NCBI RefSeq assembly: GCF_023016115.1
Contig: NZ_JALKBH010000002.1
Span: 434,001-498,000 of the forward strand
Length of the DNA: 64,000 nucleotides
DNA from: Alcanivorax sp. S6407
Lineage (GTDB): Bacteria; Pseudomonadota; Gammaproteobacteria; Pseudomonadales; Alcanivoracaceae
Reading direction: 5' to 3'
The notes under the pieces were generated by a model that was given only the letters and a program-made list of their open reading frames with translations, did no database searches and was not told the origin of the DNA. Numbering within the stretch: the stretch's first letter is position 1; each line of letters begins with the position of its first letter. A program made the translations under genes and the position numbers. This document shows positions 25,949 to 33,419 of this stretch, one piece after another.

Positions 25949-26989
25949 ATGCAACTACTCACTGGCTTCAGCCTTGGCTGCCTGACTGTCGTTTTTCTTG
26001 TGGTCCTGCGCGACTTCAGGCACCTGCTGGTCGGCAAGGTGTTTCTGTGGGTGTTGCTTGCCGCCGCCGCCTTTGTTTCCAGCCGCGTGGTGGGTCAGGA
26101 ATACCAGTGGCTGCTCGGCGATATCATGACGACCCTGCCGGCCGCTTTCTGGCTGTTGTGTTTGCTGGCGTTTTCCCCCAAACCCAGGGCGAATCCGGCC
26201 TGGACAGCACTGGCCCTTTACAGCTTTATCCCGCCGGCCCTGAGTCGGCCGTTTGGCGCCTACAATGCTGACGCCGCCTGGTGGCTGCACTGGCTGGGAT
26301 TCAAACTTCCCCAGTATGCCGAGTACATCCTGATCCTCAGTGGCTTGTGGATCACCGCCATACACTGGCGTAATGATCTGGTAGAAGGCAGAAGAAAGCT
26401 CCGCGTCGCCCTGCTGGTGTCCGTCGGCGCCACCCTGCTATGTGTCACCATTTCCCTGAATCATGGGCTGGATACCCGCCAGCTGGTGGCCGGCATGGTC
26501 GGGGTCGCGACCCTGGTGGTCGGGTTTCTTTTGCTCAGAGGGCAGGAAGGCGTATTGCTTGATCTGCAGAAACCCGCCACCGTTTCAGCAGCCAGCGATA
26601 AAGAACCGCTTCAATCCATTGTCGAAACAGAACATACCGTGGACGAAACCGATGAGATCGCGGCGCAGCTCAAAGAGATCATGGAACAGGAACACTTCTA
26701 TCGCACCGAGAAGTTAACCCTGAAAAAGCTGGCCAGCAGAATGTCGCTGCCCGAGTACCGGGTGCGAGCGATCATCAACGGCACCTTCAACTATCGTAAC
26801 TTCAACGACTATGTGAATCAGATGCGTATCGAGGAAGCCTGTGAGCGGCTGGTCAGCGAACCTGACACCCCGATTCAGAACATCGCGCTGGATATTGGCT
26901 ACCGTACGCTAAGCTCGTTCAACCGGGCCTTCAGGGAACTCAAACAGCAAACCCCCACCGAATATCGCCAGTCTCGCCAGGCTGAATGA
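25949..26989 (+). CDS. Membrane-anchored AraC-family regulator
   Basis: A 346-residue regulator with six to seven hydrophobic segments over residues 1-205 and a cytoplasmic C-terminal AraC-type DNA-binding domain (about 240-342, LKKLASRMSLPEYRVRAIINGTFNYRNFNDYVNQMRIEEACERL ... IALDIGYRTLSSFNRAFRELKQQTPTEYR). No periplasmic ligand domain. Such proteins sense a membrane or lipid cue and bind DNA while membrane-bound. The next gene on the same strand starts 323 bases downstream, with phased TTGCA(CAGCGCTT) repeats in the gap, so this regulator probably controls the beta-helix/cytochrome pair. Inference from position. Confidence 0.9.
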   Translation: MQLLTGFSLGCLTVVFLVVLRDFRHLLVGKVFLWVLLAAAAFVSSRVVGQEYQWLLGDIMTTLPAAFWLLCLLAFSPKPRANPAWTALALYSFIPPALSRPFGAYNADAAWWLHWLGFKLPQYAEYILILSGLWITAIHWRNDLVEGRRKLRVALLVSVGATLLCVTISLNHGLDTRQLVAGMVGVATLVVGFLLLRGQEGVLLDLQKPATVSAASDKEPLQSIVETEHTVDETDEIAAQLKEIMEQEHFYRTEKLTLKKLASRMSLPEYRVRAIINGTFNYRNFNDYVNQMRIEEACERLVSEPDTPIQNIALDIGYRTLSSFNRAFRELKQQTPTEYRQSRQAE

Positions 26990-27147
26990 CCCACTTGTTC
27001 CGACTGACTGACAACGCTATCGACCTTCCTGCCCCCTGTGACGCCAACACTGAGTCACAGGTCACATTATTTTTCCTTGCAGGCACCACCTTTAAAACCT
27101 CAATAAAAACAATACGTTGAAGGAATTGATCAGCCGAATTTCAACTT

Positions 27148-27201
27148 TTGCATGGTGTCTGCCACGTATTGCACAGCGCTTTTCAGGTTTGCACAGCGCT
27201 T
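27148..27201 (+). promoter_or_regulatory. Phased direct repeats upstream of the beta-helix gene
   Basis: TTGCACAGCGCTT occurs at 27169-27181 and at 27189-27201, 20 bp apart; a partial copy (TTGCATGGTG) begins at 27148, 21 bp before the first. Spacing of two helical turns is the usual pattern for AraC-family half-sites. The block is about 110 bases before the next start codon and follows an AraC gene. The rest of the 323-base gap shows no gene that I can support. Confidence 0.55.
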
Positions 27202-27312
27202 CTCTTTGAGCAGCTCTCATCCCGTTCTGTAGGTTGTTTCTCCTAGTACAAAAGCCTTAGCGCCATCTTCGGCTCTCAGGCAGGAACAATAACAACTCGG
27301 GAGAGAACGACC

Positions 27313-28920
27313 ATGACCAAGAACCGGATGAACCGCAAAGCGCTGCCGGCATTGGCCGCTGGCATGCTGCTGGCAGGCTGTGTGGAAGTGAATGATGGTG
27401 ACAAGATCACCCATACCACCAGCACCGGCGGTACTGAAAACTCAGGCACCGTCGAGTCCTGTGACGCCGGCGTCAGTACCTCAGGCTTTGCCTTCCCCTG
27501 CGACGCCATCTTTGTGGCCCCGGATGCCCAGAATGGTGACGACATCACGGAAGCACTGCTGATTGCCCTTTTCGAACTGCCGGAAAATACGGTCGTGGTC
27601 CTGCCCAAGGGCGAGTTCACCGTCTCTGAAACCATCACCGTCACCAGCGCCAGCGGCGTGGTACTGACCGGCTACGGCATCCACGACACCAAGCTGGATT
27701 TCAGCAATTCCACCGGCGACGACTCCATCCGCTTTGAGGGTGGCACCAACCTGACCATCCGCGATTTTGGCGTGTATGAGTCCAACAAGAACGCCATCAA
27801 GGTCACCAACGCCAGCGGCGTGCATTTCGCCTACACCGCCACCGTCTGGGAAGGCCCGCTGGAATCAGACAACGGCGCCTACGGCCTGTACCCGCTACAA
27901 TCCCAGAATGTGCTGCTGGAGCACAACTATGCGGCTGGTTCAGCAGATGCTGGCATCTATGTCGGTCAGTCCCGCGATGTGGTGATCCGTGACAATGTGG
28001 CGGTGCGCAACGTGGCCGGTATCGAAGTGGAAAACACCCTCAATGCCGACGTGTACAACAACATGGCCACCGGCAATACCGCCGGCATCCTGGTATTTGA
28101 CCTGCCGGGCCTGACCAACGCCTATGGCGGCAACATCCGCGTCTTCAGCAACCGGGCCTACGCCAACAACGCGCCGAACGTGGGTGCCGGCGCGGTAGGT
28201 ATTGCGCCTCCGGGCACCGGCATTCTGGTATTCGCCACCAGTGACGTAGAAATCTACAACAACGACATCACCGATAACGAGACCACCGCCCTGGCGATTG
28301 CCAGCTATCTGCTGGCAGACGATGACCTGGCCAACTACCCCAGCAAGTATGGCCAGGCCATGAGCAATGGCTGGACCCCGCTGGTTCGCAACGTCTATGC
28401 GCACAATAACTTCATCGCCCGTAACGGTTCCAACCCCCAGGGCGTCCTGTTGGTGGACATCATCAACGGTTATACCTCCCCGTATAACGCCAGCGGCATG
28501 GCTCAGGTTTTCCCTGCCATTCTTTATGATGGTGTTGGCGAACTGCTGGCCAACGCAGGCTTGCTGACCGACTTCCAGGCGTTCATCCCAGAAGGCTCCC
28601 AAGCCGAAGCGGATGGGGTCAGCTACATGCCCTATGGCCCGGAAGACCAGATCTGCGCCAACAACAATGTGAACGGCAACCCGTCGCCAAGCTACGACGA
28701 CGTCAACACCGGTCAGGTGTTCGGCACCGACCCAATGAACCCGGCCAACTGGAATGCTGAGGGCACCGCCCCGGCACCCAGCTTGTTGATCGAGCCCATG
28801 ATCGGCTCCTCACTCCTCAACTGCGCACACAATCGCCTGCCGCCCAACGCCGTCAGCATCAATGGCGTGGCCTATGGCTGTACTGGCGATGACCTGTCCG
28901 AAGCGGCCTGTGCCCTGTAA
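27313..28920 (+). CDS. Secreted parallel beta-helix lipoprotein (TIGR03805-like)
   Basis: A 535-residue exported lipoprotein: N-terminal signal with lipobox LLAGC (C23), then a parallel beta-helix of repeated short strands (for example LTIRDFGVYESNKNAIKVTNAS, VVIRDNVAVRNVAGIEVENT, VEIYNNDITDNETTALAIA). The layout and partner match the family paired with the SO2930-type cytochrome (TIGR03805 with TIGR03806 in my memory of the models). Beta-helix proteins of this kind bind or cleave polymers, but no pectate-lyase catalytic set is obvious. The cytochrome gene follows by 90 bases. Function of the pair is not known to me. Confidence 0.87.
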   Translation: MTKNRMNRKALPALAAGMLLAGCVEVNDGDKITHTTSTGGTENSGTVESCDAGVSTSGFAFPCDAIFVAPDAQNGDDITEALLIALFELPENTVVVLPKGEFTVSETITVTSASGVVLTGYGIHDTKLDFSNSTGDDSIRFEGGTNLTIRDFGVYESNKNAIKVTNASGVHFAYTATVWEGPLESDNGAYGLYPLQSQNVLLEHNYAAGSADAGIYVGQSRDVVIRDNVAVRNVAGIEVENTLNADVYNNMATGNTAGILVFDLPGLTNAYGGNIRVFSNRAYANNAPNVGAGAVGIAPPGTGILVFATSDVEIYNNDITDNETTALAIASYLLADDDLANYPSKYGQAMSNGWTPLVRNVYAHNNFIARNGSNPQGVLLVDIINGYTSPYNASGMAQVFPAILYDGVGELLANAGLLTDFQAFIPEGSQAEADGVSYMPYGPEDQICANNNVNGNPSPSYDDVNTGQVFGTDPMNPANWNAEGTAPAPSLLIEPMIGSSLLNCAHNRLPPNAVSINGVAYGCTGDDLSEAACAL

Positions 28921-29010
28921 TCCGGTTGGCATGTGCAGGAGGCGAACCGCGGTTCGCCTCTGATCAATCACCACATGCCGCAACGAGAATTGATCGAGTG
29001 AGTGGTTATC

Positions 29011-30297
29011 ATGAACAACTCAAGATTTAGCAAACTGGCGCGCAACAGCACGCTGCTTGCGCTGACGTTATCGGCGCTCACCGCCTGTGACGTTGATGTA
29101 GGCAAGGACGGGCTCACCATTAATAAAGATGACAGCGTCGAGTACGTGCCCGGTCCCTCCAGCAAACCGGCGGAAACCGCCGATTGCGGCGGTACCTCCT
29201 CGGGCGTGAACTGGGGCGCACTGCTCAACGAAAACTGCCCGAAGCTGTCGGATTACAACCTGTTCGCCGACAGCAGCGACCCCACCCGCAACCCGAACAC
29301 CGGCGGCATCCCCTACGATCTGTCCACGCCGCTGTTCACGGACTACGCCAGCAAATACCGGTTTGTGTTTATTCCTGAAGGGGAACAGGCCACCTACAGT
29401 GAACACGAAGCGTTCGAGTTCCCGGTGGGCTCCGTACTGGTGAAAACCTTTGCCATGCCGGCGGACACCGCCAACCGTGGCCAGAACGAAACCATCATCG
29501 AAACCCGCCTGCTGATTCACCGTGAAAACGGCTGGGTCGCCCGTCCCTATTACTGGGACACGCAAGGGGATGCCTCCCTGGCCATCGCCGGCAAGAGCGT
29601 CGAGAACATGACCACGCTGCACAACGGTCAAACCCTCACGTTCACCTATGCGGTACCCAAGGCGTCATCGTGCACCTCCTGTCACTCGGTGGTGCCGCTG
29701 CTACAGGGTTCAGAAGATCAACGGCAGCCGATCTTCAAGCCGATCGGGCCCAAGGCTCGCTTCCTGAATAAAGACTTTGATTATGAAGGCTACACCAGGA
29801 ACCAGCTGGCTTACTGGGAAGAGCAAGGTGTACTGGCAGGTTTGCCCGCGTCCATGAGCGAAGTGTCAAAAGCGCCACTATTCAATGACGAGCTTGACCC
29901 GACCACACTGACACCAGAAGCCCTGCATGATGCCGCCAAGGCCTACCTGGACATCAACTGTGCCCACTGTCATCGCTCCGAGCTGACACTACCGGAGCCC
30001 TTGTATGCTGGCCCGGCGGGCAGCAGTGGTTTGCAGATGGAATTCAACCGCGCCTACGAAGACGACCCCACCCGGTTCGGCACCTGCAAGACGCCCGTTG
30101 CCGGTGGCAGCCCGGATTACCCCCTGGGCGACGTGGTGCCCGGCGCCGCGGACATGTCCTATCTGGTATTCCGGATGAGCACCACCGATCCGCGTCACAA
30201 GATGCCGGAACTGGGACGCAGCACCGTCCATGCGGAAGGCGTTGCGTTGATCAGTGAATGGATTGATCAATTGCCCGAGGCGGCGTGCTCGCCGTGA
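29011..30297 (+). CDS. SO2930-family diheme c-type cytochrome lipoprotein
   Basis: A 428-residue exported lipoprotein (lipobox LTAC, C26) with two heme-attachment motifs, CTSCH near residue 220 and CAHCH near residue 317. I chose the ATG at 29011 (MNNSRFSKLARNSTL). A mostly beta N-terminal part precedes the hemes. This is the partner of the upstream beta-helix lipoprotein; the pair recurs as neighbours in marine gammaproteobacteria (SO2929/SO2930 in Shewanella, from memory). An extracellular redox role is inferred from the hemes; an acceptor is not evident. A terminator follows. Confidence 0.88.
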   Translation: MNNSRFSKLARNSTLLALTLSALTACDVDVGKDGLTINKDDSVEYVPGPSSKPAETADCGGTSSGVNWGALLNENCPKLSDYNLFADSSDPTRNPNTGGIPYDLSTPLFTDYASKYRFVFIPEGEQATYSEHEAFEFPVGSVLVKTFAMPADTANRGQNETIIETRLLIHRENGWVARPYYWDTQGDASLAIAGKSVENMTTLHNGQTLTFTYAVPKASSCTSCHSVVPLLQGSEDQRQPIFKPIGPKARFLNKDFDYEGYTRNQLAYWEEQGVLAGLPASMSEVSKAPLFNDELDPTTLTPEALHDAAKAYLDINCAHCHRSELTLPEPLYAGPAGSSGLQMEFNRAYEDDPTRFGTCKTPVAGGSPDYPLGDVVPGAADMSYLVFRMSTTDPRHKMPELGRSTVHAEGVALISEWIDQLPEAACSP

Positions 30298-30304
30298 CCC
30301 TCCA

Positions 30305-30336
30305 GAAAAGGACGCGCGCTGCGCGTCCTTTTTTCT
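30305..30336 (+). terminator. Intrinsic terminator after the diheme cytochrome gene
   Basis: AAAGGACGCGC and GCGCGTCCTTT arms with a short loop, followed by TTTTCTTT. It ends the beta-helix/cytochrome operon and lies directly before the first RAYT-element end. Confidence 0.92.
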
Positions 30337-30342
30337 TTAGTC

Positions 30343-31045
30343 AGGGACACGCATAAATTCAATCGACCACAACAAAAGCTTACCACCCAACCAGGCTCTG
30401 TCCCGAAACCCATTTCCGCCCTGTCATAGCAGCGTATTCTTTCAGCTTCTCCAGTGCCCCCAACGCAATCGGCTCCCGCCGCTGCTTCGGTCTCATATGT
30501 GCCAGCCACGCCCTTTCATCGATACCTAATCGATCCAGCACACCCGCCGCCTGAGCGGAAATCGCGCCACGCTTATCGTCCCGAACCGCTCGCCCCGTAC
30601 TATCAACCAGCTCCAGATAGTCCATCAGCCTGAAACGGCAAATCGTGTCTTCATCCTCAGCATTGATGGTTTCGGCATCAACCAATGCGAGCAGCCTGGG
30701 CAGGTTGGACTGCTCGGGCTTTCCCTGTGTCTTCAACGCTCGTTGCTGAATCGAGGTGTAATCCGATTGTTCAGGGGTGGCTGCCATATCTGCCCTGACC
30801 GGGTTCAGATCTACATAGGCCATGCATTGCAGTACAGCCTGTTCATCCAGTAAGGCCTGGCACTTGTAACGGCTTTCCCAGAAGCGCCCTTTGCAGCAAT
30901 CCTCTTCATTAGCCCGTCTGGCAAGGTGCTCATTCAGGCATTTCATGAACCAGCCCAGATCGTAAAGCCGCTCCCGCCATTGAGTGACGATCTCCTCTGC
31001 TTTGAGGGATTCAGCCTCCCCAACAGTTATCAGGGAAACAGTTAT
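30343..31045 (-). mobile_element. RAYT-like element, remnant copy A
   Basis: Left end GGGACACGCATAAATTC at 30344-30360, then the C-terminal two thirds of a transposase gene. The element is cut at about 31022, where a 15-bp tandem duplication leads into the left end of copy B. The right end of copy A is not seen. Best explained as an old copy truncated by a later insertion or recombination. Confidence 0.8.
30380..31022 (-). pseudogene. RAYT-like transposase, C-terminal fragment (copy A)
   Basis: Encodes residues matching about 114-326 of the intact copy at 31958-32938 (GEAESLKAEEIVTQWRERLYDLGWFMKCLNEHLARRAN onward). The N-terminal third including the histidine pair of the HUH motif is missing. 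The open frame continues upstream into non-homologous end sequence, so the reported longer frame is not a real start. Confidence 0.85.
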
Positions 31046-31051
31046 CAGGGA
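31022..31051 (+). repeat. 15-bp perfect tandem duplication at the copy A/copy B junction
   Basis: AACAGTTATCAGGGA is repeated head to tail, 31022-31036 and 31037-31051, the second copy running into the element end GGGACACGCAT. Possibly a target-site or repair scar of insertion. Confidence 0.8.
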
Positions 31052-31912
31052 CACGCATAAATTCAATCGCCCAAAGCAAAAGCTTACCACCCAACCAAGC
31101 TCTGTCCCGAGATCCACTTCCTACCAGTGACTTCAGCGTATTCTTTCAGCTTATACAGTGCTCCCAGAGCAACCGGCTGCCGCCGCTGCTTTGGCCTCAT
31201 ATGTGCCAACCATGTCCTCTCATCGATACCTAATCGATCCAGCACACCCGCCGCCTGTTCAGAAATCGCGCCACGCTTATCGTCCCGAACGGCTCGCCCC
31301 GTACTATCAACCAGCTCCAGATAGTCCATAAGCCTGAAACGGAAAATCGTGTCTTGATCCTCACTATTGATAATTTCGGCATCAACCAATGCAAGCAACC
31401 TGGGCTCCTTGGCCAGCACAGTCTTTCCCTGTGCCTTCAACGCGCGTTGCTGAATCGAGGTGTAATCGGATTCCTCTGGTGTGGCGGCCATATCTGCTCT
31501 GACCGGATTCAGGTCCACATACGCCATACATTGCAGCACAGCCTGCTCATCCAGTAAGGCCTGACACTTGTAACGGCTTTCCCAGAAGCGCCCTTTGCAG
31601 CAATCCTCCTCATTAGCCCGTCTGGCAAGGTGCTCATTCAGGCATTTCATGAACCAACCCAGATCGTAAAGCCGCTCCCGCCATTTCGAGACAATCTCTT
31701 CTGCCTTGAGAGACTCCGCCTCACCTGACTCCCCCTTCAACCAGCGCTTCACGATCAAGGGGCCGCTGAACAGCTGCATCCAGCGCTCCGCCACCTCCCG
31801 ATCCGACCAGGACAAGGCTTTCTGCTGGTTAATACTCACCACAAGGTGGTAGTGATTGGACATCACCGCATAGGCACACAGATCAATGGCAAAGACCTCC
31901 GCCAACTTCGTA
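31046..31912 (-). mobile_element. RAYT-like element copy B, left part (interrupted by copy C)
   Basis: Begins with the left end CAGGGACACGCATAAATTC and carries the transposase C-terminal part. At about 31912 it stops and copy C begins. Its right part continues at 33053-33332 beyond copy C. Confidence 0.8.
31084..31905 (-). pseudogene. RAYT-like transposase, C-terminal part (copy B)
   Basis: Matches residues 54-326 of the intact copy (LAEVFAIDLCAYAVMSNHYHLVVS onward), including the HUH histidines. The missing residues 1-52 are found at 33060-33218 on the other side of the intact element, so this is one gene split by insertion of copy C. Confidence 0.85.
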
Positions 31913-31920
31913 GGTACTTA

Positions 31921-33052
31921 GATGACACGCATAAATTCAATCGCCCAAAACAAAAGCTTACCACCCAACCAGGCTCTGCCCAGAAACCCATTTCCGCCCT
32001 GTCATCGCAGCGTATTCTTTCAGCTTCTCCAGTGCCCCCAACGCAATCGGCTGCCGCCGCGGCTTCGGTCTCATATGTACCAGCCACGTCCTTTCATCGA
32101 TACCTAATCGATCCAGCACACCCGCCGCCTTTTCAGAAATCGCGCCACGCTTATCGTCTCGAATAGCTATCCCCGTACTATCAACCAGCTCCAGATAGTC
32201 CATCAGCCTAAAACGGCAAATCGTGTCTTCATCCATACTGTTGATGGTTTCAGCATCAACCAATGCAAGCAGCCTGGGCTTCTTGGCCTGCTCAGGCTTT
32301 CCTTGTGCCGTCAACGTGCGTTGCTGAATGGAGGTGTAATCCGATTGTTCCGGGGTGGCGGCCATATCTGCCCTCACCGGATTCAGGTCTACATAGGCCA
32401 TGCATTGCAGCACAGCCTTTTCATCCAGTAAGGCTTGGCACTTGTAACGGCTTTCCCAGAAGCGTCCTTTGCAGCAATCCTCTTCATTGGCTTTCCTAGC
32501 CAGATACTCATTCAGACATTTCATGAACCAGCCAAGATCGTAAAGCCGCTCCCGCCATTGAGAGACGATCTCCTCGGCCTTGAGAGACTCCGCTTCGCCG
32601 GTTTCCCCATTCAACCAGCGCTTGACGATCAGAGTGCCGCTGAAAAGCTGCATCCAGCGCTCAGCCACCTCTTTGTCAGACCAGGACAAGGCTTTCTGCT
32701 GGTTAATACTCACCACAAGGTGGTAGTGATTGGACATCACCGCATAGGCACACAGATCAATGGCAAAGACCTCCGCCAGTACCGACAGCCGATCCACTAC
32801 CCACTGGCGGCGATGCTCATAATCCTGCCCGGAATAGTGATCCTTGCCACACAGAAAGGCCCGCCGCACACAGCGGCAGATACAGTGATAGTAAGACGTG
32901 GAATCCAGGGACACCTGGGTATATCGAGCGCGAGTCATGGGCAGCCTCCTTGCTTAGCCATGACTCAACAATACTGACCATAAAGACAGTCAAACATCAG
33001 AAAGTGACGATTCTTCGTGTAAGATTTTGGCCAATTTATGCGTGTCCCCGAT
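31921..33052 (-). mobile_element. Intact RAYT-like element, copy C
   Basis: About 1.13 kb bounded by GACACGCATAAATTC (31924-31938) on the left and CCAATTTATGCGTGTCCCC (31 kb family right end, 33031-33049) on the right, which are inverted copies of each other. One transposase gene fills the interior. It is inserted in copy B. Confidence 0.85.
31958..32938 (-). CDS. REP-associated-type (IS200-like Y1/HUH) transposase, intact copy
   Basis: A 326-residue single-strand transposase-like protein. The HUH motif is NHYHLVV (H71, H73). The C-terminal family block GRFWESRYKCQALLDE (about 158-173) and CMAYVDLNPVRADMA (179-193) is typical of TnpA_REP/RAYT proteins. The catalytic tyrosine is not obvious; Y145 sits near the usual place but is His in copies A and B, and aligned family motifs place the tyrosine at other positions. 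A strong site AAGGAGG lies six bases before the ATG. It is flanked by inverted GGGGACACGCAT repeats; the genes in REP families usually act on such repeats. Lies 480 bases upstream of mutS. Confidence 0.9.
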   Translation of the reverse strand: MTRARYTQVSLDSTSYYHCICRCVRRAFLCGKDHYSGQDYEHRRQWVVDRLSVLAEVFAIDLCAYAVMSNHYHLVVSINQQKALSWSDKEVAERWMQLFSGTLIVKRWLNGETGEAESLKAEEIVSQWRERLYDLGWFMKCLNEYLARKANEEDCCKGRFWESRYKCQALLDEKAVLQCMAYVDLNPVRADMAATPEQSDYTSIQQRTLTAQGKPEQAKKPRLLALVDAETINSMDEDTICRFRLMDYLELVDSTGIAIRDDKRGAISEKAAGVLDRLGIDERTWLVHMRPKPRRQPIALGALEKLKEYAAMTGRKWVSGQSLVGW

Positions 33053-33332
33053 AAAAGAGGAATGCCAGGCGATCCACCACCCATTGTCTGCGGTGTTCAT
33101 AGTCCTGACCGGAATAGTGGTCCTTGCCACAAAGGAAGGCCCGCCGCACACAGCGGCAGATACAGTGGTAGTACGAAGTAGAGTCGAGTGATACCTGGGT
33201 ATAACGAGCGCGTGTCATGGTCAGCCTCCTTGCTTATCCATGACTCAACAATACTGACCAAATGAACAGCCCACCATCAGAAACCTGCCATTCCATATGT
33301 AGGATATTGTCTAATTTGTGGGTGTCCCCGAT
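33053..33332 (-). mobile_element. RAYT-like element copy B, right part
   Basis: Right-hand remainder of the element interrupted by copy C. It ends with CTAATTTGTGGGTGTCCCCGAT (two parts, 33311-33332), the right end of the family with two changed bases. Its outer edge is about 90 bases before the mutS start codon. Confidence 0.75.
33060..33218 (-). pseudogene. RAYT-like transposase, N-terminal fragment (copy B)
   Basis: Encodes MTRARYTQVSLDSTSYYHCI through WVVDRLA, residues 1-52 of the intact copy, with its own AAGGAGG site. After residue 52 the frame runs into the end repeat of copy C (read as FLFYRGHA). Together with 31084-31905 it forms one split gene. Confidence 0.85.
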
Positions 33333-33419
33333 TAGAAGAGGAATGGACCATGAATCCCTCTTCCAATCCCTATATCATCCCCCCTTTGATTTTTGTCACT
33401 GATACCCCCCGGAGGAAGC

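Noticed and set aside
30380-31117. Full-length ORF for the copy A transposase (245 codons)
   Set aside because: The first about 30 codons read the element end repeat, not transposase; treated as a truncated fragment.
32504-32506. Y145 of the intact transposase as the catalytic tyrosine, with Y-to-H inactivation in other copies
   Set aside because: Family members recalled from memory lack Tyr here as well, so the claim of inactivation is not supported.
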